5,757 nt of DNA, from positions 11,253 to 17,009 of the forward strand of contig CAJTON010000017.1 in NCBI GenBank assembly GCA_910577605.1, in the 5' to 3' direction. This stretch comes from an uncultured Butyrivibrio sp. (GTDB lineage Bacteria; Bacillota; Clostridia; Lachnospirales; Lachnospiraceae). Shown here piece by piece: positions 1 to 5,757 of the stretch (positions are counted from its first letter, which is position 1; each line of letters starts with the position of its first letter). The translations under genes and the position numbers were made by a program. The notes beneath the pieces are model-generated. The model made no database searches and had not been told where the DNA came from. It worked only from the letters and a program-made list of their open reading frames with translations.

Positions 1-1079
1 GGGTTCTTGGTCTTGGAGCCGATCGTCCAGAGTGAGTTTCCGCCGAGAGGGCTGAGTCCGTATACTACGGGCGTCGCCTCTTCGGGAACTACGGTAAACA
101 GACCCTTACCGTTGGCAAGGTTCTCTACGGAGTTGAACTGCGCGCTTCCCGCGTAGTTGAAGATCGACCAGAAGGTACGTCCCGACTTGATCTTCGCGCT
201 AGCCTGATCGTTCTTCTGAATATCAGAGTCAGGATCAAGAAGTCCCGCTCTGTAAAGCCTGTTGAAGTACTGAACCATTTCAAGATAAGGTCCGTAGCTT
301 CCGTCGTCATTGATCTTAAGAGGATCAATAAACTCATTGGTAGTAAAATCATAGAAGCCAAGCGCAAACTCGTCTATTCCATAATAAGCGGATGCCAGTG
401 ACTTCGGATACATTACCATGTTGCCGTCCCAGTCAGGCCAGATCGAAACCGCATATGTTTCCTTGCCTTCGTCGTCAGTAGGATGCTTCTCCTTCATCTT
501 CACGAATACGTCGAAAAGGTCGTCAAGGTCCTTTACCTCAGGACATCCAAGCTCCACGTAGTAGTCATAACGAAGCTCCCAAGCGTACATGAATTCCTGA
601 TGCTGCTCCTTACCGCTCTCGTCCTCGGCAGCGATGCCCTGTCCGATACCGTGAATATGGTTGTCTCCGGAAATTCTCCTGTTTTTCTCAAGCGCGGACT
701 TCATATGCTCATTCATATACGATCCGTACTGCTCAAGGAGCCCCTGCTCCTCCCAGTCAAGAAGCAGACCCGCTTCAACGGCGGACTTGTAGTCCTCTCC
801 GTCGTTACCCCAGACAACTATGTCTCCGAGATCTCCCGCTTCCATTCTTGTGGTAAGCGTGTTTCCGCTCTCTTTAATAATGTTCAGTTCAACGCCAAAT
901 CGGTCTTTCATAATGGCGCCCATCCAACCGCCCTGAATTCCTTCAAAGTTAGCTCTCTGTGAAAATACATTAAGCGTAACGACGCCTGAGCCTGAACCGT
1001 CCTTGCCGCATGCAGCGAATGTCGATACTGCCATTGCGGCTACAAGTAATGCAACGATAACTCGTTTCATTATTTTCAT
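1..1079 (-). CDS. Extracellular solute-binding lipoprotein of a carbohydrate ABC transporter (C-terminus cut by window edge)
   Basis: This is a family 1 (LplA/YtcQ-like) substrate-binding protein that would capture a sugar or oligosaccharide outside the membrane and deliver it to the two permeases encoded just upstream. My translation is open for 359 codons to the left edge with no stop, so it is partial; relatives are roughly 450-550 residues. Residues 1-24 form a lipoprotein signal: MKIMKR, a hydrophobic core, and FAAC with Cys24 as the lipidation site (Phe rather than Leu at -3). A Gly/Ser linker follows. Family-like stretches are DIVVWGNDGEDY (86-97), YLEMVQYFNRLYRAGLLDPDS (about 265-285) and KIKSGRTFW (296-304), plus many exposed Trp/Tyr residues that suit sugar stacking. 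The start at 1079 is chosen over the in-frame ATG at 1070 because AGGAGGAG sits 7 bases before it. It is the last visible gene of the permease operon. The substrate cannot be read from sequence. Confidence 0.9.
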   Translation of the reverse strand, partial: MKIMKRVIVALLVAAMAVSTFAACGKDGSGSGVVTLNVFSQRANFEGIQGGWMGAIMKDRFGVELNIIKESGNTLTTRMEAGDLGDIVVWGNDGEDYKSAVEAGLLLDWEEQGLLEQYGSYMNEHMKSALEKNRRISGDNHIHGIGQGIAAEDESGKEQHQEFMYAWELRYDYYVELGCPEVKDLDDLFDVFVKMKEKHPTDDEGKETYAVSIWPDWDGNMVMYPKSLASAYYGIDEFALGFYDFTTNEFIDPLKINDDGSYGPYLEMVQYFNRLYRAGLLDPDSDIQKNDQASAKIKSGRTFWSIFNYAGSAQFNSVENLANGKGLFTVVPEEATPVVYGLSPLGGNSLWTIGSKTKN

Positions 1080-1086
1080 TGATTTT

Positions 1087-1094
1087 CTCCTCCT
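1087..1094 (-). promoter_or_regulatory. Ribosome binding site of the solute-binding protein gene
   Basis: On the minus strand this reads AGGAGGAG, an almost full match to the 16S rRNA anti-Shine-Dalgarno sequence. It lies 7 bases before the ATG at 1079 and 16 bases before the next in-frame ATG at 1070, so it decides for the longer protein. Its strength fits the high binding-protein dose usual for ABC importers. Confidence 0.85.
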
Positions 1095-1109
1095 TTTTAT
1101 ATTTATATG

Positions 1110-1135
1110 AACCGCACCCGGCCATGAACGCGGTT
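1110..1135 (-). other. Short intergenic hairpin between second permease and binding-protein genes
   Basis: The 73-base gap 1080-1152 holds a 6-bp GC-containing inverted repeat, AACCGC (1110-1115) against GCGGTT (1130-1135), with a 14-base loop. No T-run follows on the minus strand, so it is not a classical terminator. Inference: it may be a stabilising or processing hairpin at the 5' end of the binding-protein message, as seen between unevenly expressed genes of other transporter operons. A 6-bp stem can arise by chance, so confidence is low. I saw no convincing promoter in this gap. Confidence 0.3.
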
Positions 1136-1152
1136 GACATATCATAATTCGA

Positions 1153-2127
1153 TCAGCCCTTAACCGCTCCGAGCATGATTCCTTCCTCAAAATACCTCTG
1201 CATGAACGGGTATACGATAAGTATCGGGATTATGGAAACCATTGAAACCGTATACTTGATTACGTTGGCGAAATCCGCATTGTTCATCGCGTTCTTTATC
1301 GCCTCGCTCGATACGTTGCCCTGTATCAAAGTCTTCAGGTCGGAAGAAGCGTTGAGGTAGTTATACAGCTTATGCTGCAAGGTCTGGTACTGAGGAGCCG
1401 AGCCCATGAGCATAAGTGAATCCGTAAAGGAGTTCCAGCTTCCTACCGCACCGAAAATAGTGATCGTAGCAAGTATCGGCTTACACAACGGCCAGATTAT
1501 CCTGCGGAAGATCGTCATGTATCCCGCGCCGTCAATAAACGCGCTTTCCTCAAGCTCCGCGGGTATCGACTCTATGTAAGTCTTAACAAGTATTATATTG
1601 TAGGGCGCAACAACGGCAGGAATGATATATGCCATATAGTTGTTGGTCAATCCCAACATCTGCATATTCATAAACCAAGGGATGATGCCCGCGTTAAAAT
1701 ACATTGTTATAACAAGGAATCTGTACCAAAGTTTTCTGTGCCACATTTCCTTCTTCGTAACAAGATAACCGATAAGAGCCGACGCCACAACCATCAGCGC
1801 AGTCGAAATAATCGTCTTGCTGATAGTTACCAAAAACGAACGCCCGATATCCTGCACCTGAAGTATAGCCTTGTACGTCTCAAACGAAAATCCCTTGGGG
1901 AAGAAGGTTACCGCGCCTTTGGTAACTTCGGCAGGCGACGATATTGAGTTTATGAAAATATAATAAAAAGGGAACAAACATATAATCATAAACACGGTAA
2001 ATAATGTATAGTTGATGATATTGAAAATAATATCTTTAAACGTAAGGCGGTACATTCTTTTGTGCTTTTTGTTGTATTGCTTTTCCGCCTTAAGCTCCTG
2101 TTTCATTTTATCCGACATTTTAGCCAT
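1153..2127 (-). CDS. Carbohydrate ABC transporter permease, YtcP/LplC-like (second permease)
   Basis: This is the second membrane subunit of a CUT1-type sugar importer (MalG-like superfamily, YtcP/LplC branch). The 324-residue length is near normal for the branch (about 290-310), with a charged Lys-rich cytoplasmic N-terminus (residues 1-35). Six hydrophobic segments are visible at about 37-60, 98-121, 133-153, 163-184, 216-236 and 290-310. The EAA loop that docks on the ATPase is at about 192-217 (EESAFIDGAGYMTIFRRI followed by WPLCKP), with the conserved Gly. The C-terminus QRYFEEGIMLGAVKG is the family's signature ending. The ATG at 2127 follows the stop of the upstream permease by 11 bases, and its ribosome site overlaps that stop, so the two are co-transcribed and probably translationally coupled. 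The stop is TGA at 1153-1155. Nothing looks broken. Confidence 0.95.
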   Translation of the reverse strand: MAKMSDKMKQELKAEKQYNKKHKRMYRLTFKDIIFNIINYTLFTVFMIICLFPFYYIFINSISSPAEVTKGAVTFFPKGFSFETYKAILQVQDIGRSFLVTISKTIISTALMVVASALIGYLVTKKEMWHRKLWYRFLVITMYFNAGIIPWFMNMQMLGLTNNYMAYIIPAVVAPYNIILVKTYIESIPAELEESAFIDGAGYMTIFRRIIWPLCKPILATITIFGAVGSWNSFTDSLMLMGSAPQYQTLQHKLYNYLNASSDLKTLIQGNVSSEAIKNAMNNADFANVIKYTVSMVSIIPILIVYPFMQRYFEEGIMLGAVKG

Positions 2128-2132
2128 ATCAT

Positions 2133-2140
2133 CACCTCCT
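2133..2140 (-). promoter_or_regulatory. Ribosome binding site overlapping the stop codon of the first permease
   Basis: On the minus strand the sequence TAGGAGGTGATGATATG merges the TAG stop of the first permease (2139-2141) with a strong AGGAGGTG site. The second permease starts 5 bases after that site (ATG at 2127). A ribosome finishing the first permease would stop on this site, which suggests coupled, near-equal synthesis of the two permease subunits. Confidence 0.85.
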
Positions 2141-3572
2141 ACATTATGCTCTCGCCACGTATCAGCTTGGAAATACCGTTCGCGGTGAACAGCAGGATAA
2201 CGCTGATAATTGACTTAGTCATACTTACAACCGTTGACAGTGAAATTGCCCCGCCTTCAAGTCCGAGGTTATATACATACAGATCGAGCACCTCTATAAG
2301 CGACTTGTTGTGCGCGTTAGAGAATACCAGGTACTGATCCATACCGTTTGAAAGAATGTTACCTATTGACATGAGCAGCAGCACCATATATGTAGGTATA
2401 AGTCCGGGTACCGTGATATGCCACATTTTCTGACCTCTGCCCGCGCCGTCTACCGTAGCCGCCTCATAAAGCTGAGGATCGATTCCTGAAATACCGGCGA
2501 CATAGATGATCGCGCTCCAGCCGACCGACTTCCACATTCCCCACGCAAGCATCTTGAACCATGTTCCTTTAGGATTGCCGAGGAAGTCAACATTTGTTCC
2601 AAGAATCGTGTTAATGAATCCGTCGCCGGAGAAAATAGCGAAAGCAAGCGCAAACACAAGAACCCAGCTTACGAAGTTAGGTATCGTGGTAATTACCTGT
2701 ACGCTCTTTCTGAACCATTTGGTCCTTATTTCATTAAGAAGTATCGCGAACGCCATAGGCACCCAGCTCGTAGCTATACCGAGACCGCTCATTACCATGG
2801 TATTGCGAAGAACGTTCAGCACGTCTTTTCTTGTAGCGGGATCGGACAAAAGTCTTGTAAACCATTTGAAACCGACCCAGTTATCCATGTTCAGCTGCTG
2901 ACCTGCCTTATAGTCGAAGAAGGAATATCTCCATCCCCACAAAGGCAGATACGAAAACGCAAACACAAGAACAAGGAAGGGAAGCAGTATAAGAAAGAGC
3001 GTATACTTTGTAGGCATCTCGCATCTCTCGTCACCTTTGAGTTTCGGAAGCATAAATACCGCAAGAAGAGTAAAAATAAACACTGCAGCCGCCAGTCCGA
3101 GATAAACATACATTCCTGCCGGAATAAACGGAAGCTCATCAGTATAATTTCCTGCGCTAAGCTTCTCCTTAAACATATTGCTCGCTACCATAAAAACAGC
3201 AAAACTGCCGCCGGTAACAAGAGCGCCCACCAAAGAAGCAATATTGCCTCTCTTCTTAAGCTTCAGATTACCTAATGACATACATGCACCGGCAGCCATT
3301 ATAATAATTCCGATCAGCATACAAATAGACGCTATCTGAACCATATAAAACGGCGTATAACCCGTAGCCCTGATCTTTATACCGACATCCTGCGTAAGTC
3401 CGTCAATCGATACGGCGGACGTGAACAAGGACATATTTCTATTGATCAGAGACGTGATCCTAGCAGGATTGATAGCGGGCAGGAAAATCAGCACAACCGC
3501 CGCCAGCACTGCCGTTCTGACGACCCAGTACAGCTTATCTGCTACGGCTGTTTGGGAATCTCCTTTTTTCAT
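2139..3572 (-). CDS. Carbohydrate ABC transporter permease, LplB-like, with four-helix N-terminal extension
   Basis: This is the first membrane subunit of the sugar importer, LplB/YtcO-like (MalF position). Residues about 186-477 are a normal LplB permease: a first helix at about 190-212 (YTLFLILLPFLVLVFAF), further helices near 256-280, 293-315, 340-360, 388-408 and 448-467, and the EAA loop at 370-393 (EAATVDGAGRGQKMWHITVPG). LplB proteins are usually about 300-320 residues; this one has 477. The extra N-terminal 185 residues carry four more hydrophobic helices (about 15-34, 76-98, 111-132, 152-175), with a roughly 40-residue loop between the first two. Basic residues at 1-19 and 104-108 place the N-terminus inside, so an even number of added helices keeps the core topology. 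The ATG at 3572 is supported by GGAGG (3579-3583) 6 bases upstream. It is first in the transporter operon. I do not recognise the extension as a named domain. Confidence 0.93.
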   Translation of the reverse strand: MKKGDSQTAVADKLYWVVRTAVLAAVVLIFLPAINPARITSLINRNMSLFTSAVSIDGLTQDVGIKIRATGYTPFYMVQIASICMLIGIIIMAAGACMSLGNLKLKKRGNIASLVGALVTGGSFAVFMVASNMFKEKLSAGNYTDELPFIPAGMYVYLGLAAAVFIFTLLAVFMLPKLKGDERCEMPTKYTLFLILLPFLVLVFAFSYLPLWGWRYSFFDYKAGQQLNMDNWVGFKWFTRLLSDPATRKDVLNVLRNTMVMSGLGIATSWVPMAFAILLNEIRTKWFRKSVQVITTIPNFVSWVLVFALAFAIFSGDGFINTILGTNVDFLGNPKGTWFKMLAWGMWKSVGWSAIIYVAGISGIDPQLYEAATVDGAGRGQKMWHITVPGLIPTYMVLLLMSIGNILSNGMDQYLVFSNAHNKSLIEVLDLYVYNLGLEGGAISLSTVVSMTKSIISVILLFTANGISKLIRGESIM

Positions 3573-3603
3573 CCTTTACCTCCATTCAGTTTATTTTTTG
3601 TTG

Positions 3604-3645
3604 CTTAATTTATAAAAACTGTATTATGTATTATTATAAATTAAG
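3604..3645. repeat. Perfect 12-bp inverted repeat in the transporter operon leader
   Basis: CTTAATTTATAA (3604-3615) is repeated as its exact reverse complement at 3634-3645, separated by 18 bases; the arm centres are 30 bp apart, close to three helical turns. It lies in a very AT-rich leader 32-73 bases upstream of the first permease start. The right arm overlaps the proposed -10 hexamer. It could be a regulator binding site or, if transcription starts further upstream, a leader hairpin ending about 20 bases before the ribosome site. The repeat is seen directly; its function is inferred, and AT-rich sequence raises the odds of chance dyads. Confidence 0.6.
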
Positions 3646-3661
3646 GAGTCTTTAATAACTA
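3633..3661 (-). promoter_or_regulatory. Putative sigma-A promoter of the transporter operon
   Basis: On the minus strand a perfect TATAAT (3633-3638) follows TAGTTA (3656-3661, three of six matches to TTGACA) with a 17-base spacer. The predicted start of transcription near 3626 would give a leader of about 54 bases before the permease ATG. The location, downstream of a strong terminator and directly upstream of the operon, supports a promoter here. The poor -35 fits an activated promoter, but AT-rich leaders often contain chance TATAAT matches. Confidence 0.4.
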
Positions 3662-3742
3662 CAATAAATTATTTATACAAGATACAGTAATTATTTTATT
3701 TTTTACAGAACACAAAATCCCTGCCGGAATTCTCTGTTCCAC

Positions 3743-3774
3743 AAAAAAGAGGACGAGGCATTCGCTCGTCCTCT
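3743..3774 (-). terminator. Rho-independent terminator of the anchored surface protein gene
   Basis: A perfect 10-bp stem, AGAGGACGAG (3748-3757) against CTCGTCCTCT (3765-3774), with a 7-base loop is followed on the minus strand by six T residues (complement of 3743-3748, one of them within the stem). It begins 31 bases after the TAA stop at 3805-3807. It separates the surface-protein transcript from the transporter operon, which therefore probably has its own promoter. Confidence 0.88.
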
Positions 3775-3804
3775 CTGTTTACAACAAATCCTCAATTAAT
3801 ACGA

Positions 3805-4719
3805 TTAGTTGCTCTTTTTCTTCTTGGATGTTGCAACTACAATGATTATGATCACAACAAGTACAGCGCCTGCAACTATTCCGATAATTGCTCCCGTAGG
3901 AAGTCCGCCCTTAGCGTCATCCTTCTTGTCGCCGTTATTATTGTTGTCCGCCTTTGTAGCTCCGTCCGCCTTGGTCTCGTCTCCAGATGCAGCGGCAGTG
4001 GTCTCATCATCGCCTGCAGCCTGTGCGTCATGGTCAAAACCGGAAATCGTAAACGTTACGGCTACCTTCGTAACCTCTCCGGGCCAATTGGACTTATCGC
4101 CGAATATAGCGTTAGCGTCAGTACAAACTTCACTGTTCCAGATATTTACGCCGAGAGCGTTAAGATATCCTGCCTTTATTCCGTCGGGATCATAAGTAAC
4201 CTCAGGATAAGTATACTTAAGCATTGCGGAATCGTTTACCTGGATGGTCATATCGGTGATCTTTACAGTTTCCTCGGCAGAACCGGGAATGCTGGTCGAA
4301 ATACCGATGAGGTTGAACAACTCGCCTGCCGTACCCTCGCTGTTGGTAAAATCAGGATTCTCAAGAGTAACCGTGTAAGTTCCGTTTCCTTTAAGAACTA
4401 CGTCGGTAAAGGTTCCGTCGTGACCCGCAGGATTCGCGGAATCAGCAACGTCCGAAAGCTGGTTCTTGAACTTATAATCGGTAAGAGCGCCATAATCCTT
4501 ATCGGAATATGTATTTCTGAATACCCATGAACCGCCGACCTGAATATAGAGCTGAGCAACATATTCATCCGATGAAGGATCGAACTCAGCACCCTCGCTG
4601 CTTGCTGCCGTCGTCTCTCCTGCCGCCGCAGTGGTCTCATCTGCCGCTACCGAGATCACAAGACATGAAACTGCCATGATTCCGGCAAGCAGCAATGCTA
4701 AAAACTTTTTGATTTTCAT
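3805..4719 (-). CDS. Secreted, C-terminally membrane-anchored surface protein of unrecognised family
   Basis: I do not recognise a named family. The 304 residues show a signal peptide (1-26, MKIKKF then a hydrophobic core, probable cleavage after VAA). An ETTAA-rich linker follows (27-45), then a globular part at about 46-231 that looks beta-rich, with alternating hydrophobic strands such as YVAQLYIQVGGSWVF, GNGTYTVTLE and VTKVAVTFTISGF. A second low-complexity linker (232-272; Thr, Ala, Asp, Lys, Asn) leads to one transmembrane helix (about 277-297) and a KKKKSN tail. The protein should sit on the outer face of the membrane with its domain held through the wall. LPTG (273-276) directly before the helix resembles a sortase motif lacking one residue. 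The ATG at 4719 follows AAGGAGG by 10 bases. It lies between a sensor kinase and a sugar importer, so a ligand-binding or sensing accessory role is possible, but this is inference. Confidence 0.85.
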   Translation of the reverse strand: MKIKKFLALLLAGIMAVSCLVISVAADETTAAAGETTAASSEGAEFDPSSDEYVAQLYIQVGGSWVFRNTYSDKDYGALTDYKFKNQLSDVADSANPAGHDGTFTDVVLKGNGTYTVTLENPDFTNSEGTAGELFNLIGISTSIPGSAEETVKITDMTIQVNDSAMLKYTYPEVTYDPDGIKAGYLNALGVNIWNSEVCTDANAIFGDKSNWPGEVTKVAVTFTISGFDHDAQAAGDDETTAAASGDETKADGATKADNNNNGDKKDDAKGGLPTGAIIGIVAGAVLVVIIIIVVATSKKKKSN

Positions 4720-4767
4720 TACTAATTATCCTCCTTTTTCGCGGTAGACCCGCCAAAATATTGTGAA

Positions 4768-4802
4768 AAATCACCTTGTAATTATAGTATACAAGGTGAT
4801 TT
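4768..4802 (-). terminator. 13-bp perfect dyad after the kinase gene: weak terminator and/or operator
   Basis: AAATCACCTTGTA (4768-4780) and its exact reverse complement (4790-4802) enclose a 9-base loop. On the minus strand the stem runs into five T residues (complement of 4766-4770, three of them within the stem), 40 bases past the kinase stop at 4842-4844, which fits a rho-independent terminator of modest strength. The loop contains a TATAAT hexamer on the same strand, so the same dyad could be a protein-binding site over the promoter of the next gene. Both readings are possible. Confidence 0.6.
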
Positions 4803-4809
4803 GAGAATA
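4781..4809 (-). promoter_or_regulatory. Putative promoter of the anchored surface protein gene
   Basis: On the minus strand TATAAT (4781-4786) is a perfect -10 match. The hexamer 17 bases upstream is TATTCT (4804-4809), a poor -35 with two of six matches. The hexamer lies in the loop of the 13-bp dyad. Transcription would start near 4774 and give a leader of about 55 bases to the ATG at 4719. The weak -35 makes this promoter, if real, a candidate for activation by a regulator. Confidence 0.35.
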
Positions 4810-4841
4810 CCCGTCTTTTTAGTTATTTTATACAGATATTA

Positions 4842-5757
4842 TTAGACATTTGTACGGCGTATTCTCGCCGTAACAGTCGTGCCTTCTCCCTGGACACTCT
4901 GTATTGAAAGTCCGTAGCTATCGCCGTAACATATCCTGATCCGCTGGTTTACATTATACAGACCGATCCCGTATCTGTTATTCATAGTCCCCTTCTCAAG
5001 ATTCCTTCGCATCCCCGCTAAAGTCTTCGCGTCCATTCCGCAGCCGTTGTCGGATATGGCGATCGCAATACAGCCGCCGTTTGCCGGATCTTTCGTTATA
5101 GTAACCTTTATCCTCCCGTTGTTTTCAACCTCCTCAAGACCATGCAGTATAGCGTTCTCGATTATCGGCTGCAAAAGCAAAGGAAGGATTTCTATATGTT
5201 CCGGATCAAGACCGTCCCGGCATTCAAGGATGTAATTCACCCTGTCGCCGAAACGCAGCTTCTGTATCTGAAGATAAGTTTCTATATGCGAAAGCTCCTT
5301 TGCCAACGTCGTATACTGGATCCCGGTATTATCCAGCACATACCGCATGGATTTTCCGAGAAGCTTTATAGCGGTCGCCGTTTCGCCGTCACCGGCAACG
5401 ATAGCCTTCATTCTTATCATCTCCAGCGTATTATACAGAAAATGCGGATTTATCTGGCTTGCGAGCATCTGAAACTGCATTTTCTGCTGCTCGGTCATAA
5501 GCTTCTGCTCAGTTATAAGCCCCGCGTACATCCTTTCGTCCTTTTCCTTGATTTTTTCGACCATTATCTTAATGTCGCTGTAAGCCGCGTTAAGCTCATA
5601 ACAGCCGTCAAAGCTCTCGAGCATCTCATAATCCTCCTGACTTACGCGGTACATCTCGTTTCGCATGGTACTTACCTGTCTGCTGAAGCTTCTTATGAAT
5701 ATGCTCATTATCACCGCCGGAAGCGCGAGCGCGAGCAGGATTATCATAATAGTGGTA
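4842..5757 (-). CDS. YesM-family sensor histidine kinase (N-terminal sensor part beyond window edge)
   Basis: This is the membrane-linked kinase of a two-component system that in this family usually pairs with an AraC-type YesN response regulator and controls sugar-use genes. Numbering from the Met at 5747: a transmembrane helix at the edge (about 1-20), a HAMP-like and coiled-coil linker (about 21-90), and the His_kinase (PF06580) motif QINPHFLYNTLEMIR with phosphorylatable His102 (codon 5442-5444). Then come the ATP-binding boxes: N box QPIIENAILHGLE (193-205), G1 ISDNGCGMD (231-239), G2 RYGIGLYNVNQRI (258-270) and the closing GEGTTVTARI. All key residues are intact. Three further codons upstream of that Met are open to the window edge and no ribosome site can be seen, so the Met at 5747 is not the true start. 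Family members are about 550-600 residues, so roughly 250-300 residues with the extracellular sensor are missing. No partner regulator is in the window. Stop TAA at 4842-4844. Confidence 0.93.
   Translation of the reverse strand, partial: TTIMIILLALALPAVIMSIFIRSFSRQVSTMRNEMYRVSQEDYEMLESFDGCYELNAAYSDIKIMVEKIKEKDERMYAGLITEQKLMTEQQKMQFQMLASQINPHFLYNTLEMIRMKAIVAGDGETATAIKLLGKSMRYVLDNTGIQYTTLAKELSHIETYLQIQKLRFGDRVNYILECRDGLDPEHIEILPLLLQPIIENAILHGLEEVENNGRIKVTITKDPANGGCIAIAISDNGCGMDAKTLAGMRRNLEKGTMNNRYGIGLYNVNQRIRICYGDSYGLSIQSVQGEGTTVTARIRRTNV

Noticed and set aside
483..962. 159-codon open frame on the plus strand
   Set aside because: It lies wholly antisense to the solute-binding protein, whose minus-strand translation has a lipoprotein signal and family-like motifs. 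The plus-strand product has no recognisable domain and no good ribosome site.
1134..1139. Perfect TTGACA on the plus strand
   Set aside because: No -10 hexamer lies 16-18 bases downstream, and there is no plus-strand gene to serve.
1124..1140. Catabolite-response (cre)-like sequence ATGAACGCGGTTGACAT
   Set aside because: It begins TG and has a central CG but misses the downstream CA at the required position and is not symmetrical enough. It also lies inside the operon rather than at a promoter.
3015..3017. Internal ATG (residue 186) as the true start of the first permease
   Set aside because: It would give a normal-length LplB, but the upstream AGGTGA-like site is about 13 bases away, which is long. 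The ATG at 3572 has GGAGG at good spacing and the frame between is a coherent membrane module. Kept only as a test under the extension finding.
3664..3676. Small palindrome ATAAAT-T-ATTTAT upstream of the transporter operon
   Set aside because: It has six A/T-only pairs in an AT-rich region and is expected by chance; no link to a start or promoter element was seen.
3809..4195. 128-codon plus-strand frame beginning with a hydrophobic stretch
   Set aside because: The hydrophobic start is the antisense image of the Lys tail and membrane helix codons of the real minus-strand gene.
4030..4530. 166-codon open frame on the plus strand
   Set aside because: It is antisense to the anchored surface protein, which has a clear signal peptide, linkers, anchor helix and ribosome site. 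The plus-strand product shows no ordered features.
4663..4665. Cys19 of the anchored surface protein as a lipoprotein site
   Set aside because: The preceding residues AVS do not give a good lipobox, the hydrophobic core continues past the Cys, and a better signal peptidase I site (VAA, residues 24-26) follows.

Overview
All genes in the window lie on the minus strand. The layout is typical of a carbohydrate-uptake locus of a Gram-positive Clostridia-type bacterium, perhaps a gut Ruminococcus/Oscillospiraceae relative. That guess rests on strong AGGAGG-type ribosome sites, a lipoprotein-type solute-binding protein, an ABC importer of the LplB/YtcP type without its own ATPase, a YesM-type histidine kinase, and a Thr/Ala/Glu-rich surface protein with a Lys-rich tail. 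The taxonomy is inferred from gene style, not from a marker gene.

Read in the direction of transcription (right to left), the window starts inside a YesM-family sensor kinase (4842-5757) whose sensor half lies beyond the right edge. A 122-base gap follows with a perfect 13-bp dyad that can end the kinase transcript and also has a TATAAT hexamer in its loop. Next is a 304-residue secreted, membrane-anchored protein of unrecognised family (3805-4719), closed by a strong rho-independent terminator (3743-3774). An AT-rich leader of about 170 bases, with a putative promoter and a perfect 12-bp inverted repeat, precedes a transporter operon. The operon holds a 477-residue LplB-like permease with an unusual four-helix N-terminal extension (2139-3572), a 324-residue YtcP-like permease (1153-2127), and a solute-binding lipoprotein (1-1079) whose C-terminus is cut off by the left edge. 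The binding-protein gene has no stop codon in the window, but its frame is open and meaningful over 359 codons.

Likely working model (inference): the lipoprotein captures a sugar or oligosaccharide and hands it to the two permeases, which are driven by a shared ATPase encoded elsewhere. The kinase senses the ligand or its breakdown and controls expression through a response regulator outside the window. The anchored surface protein between them may be an accessory ligand-binding or surface component. No tRNA, rRNA, CRISPR array, insertion sequence or phage gene was seen, and there is no gene-free stretch above 300 bases.
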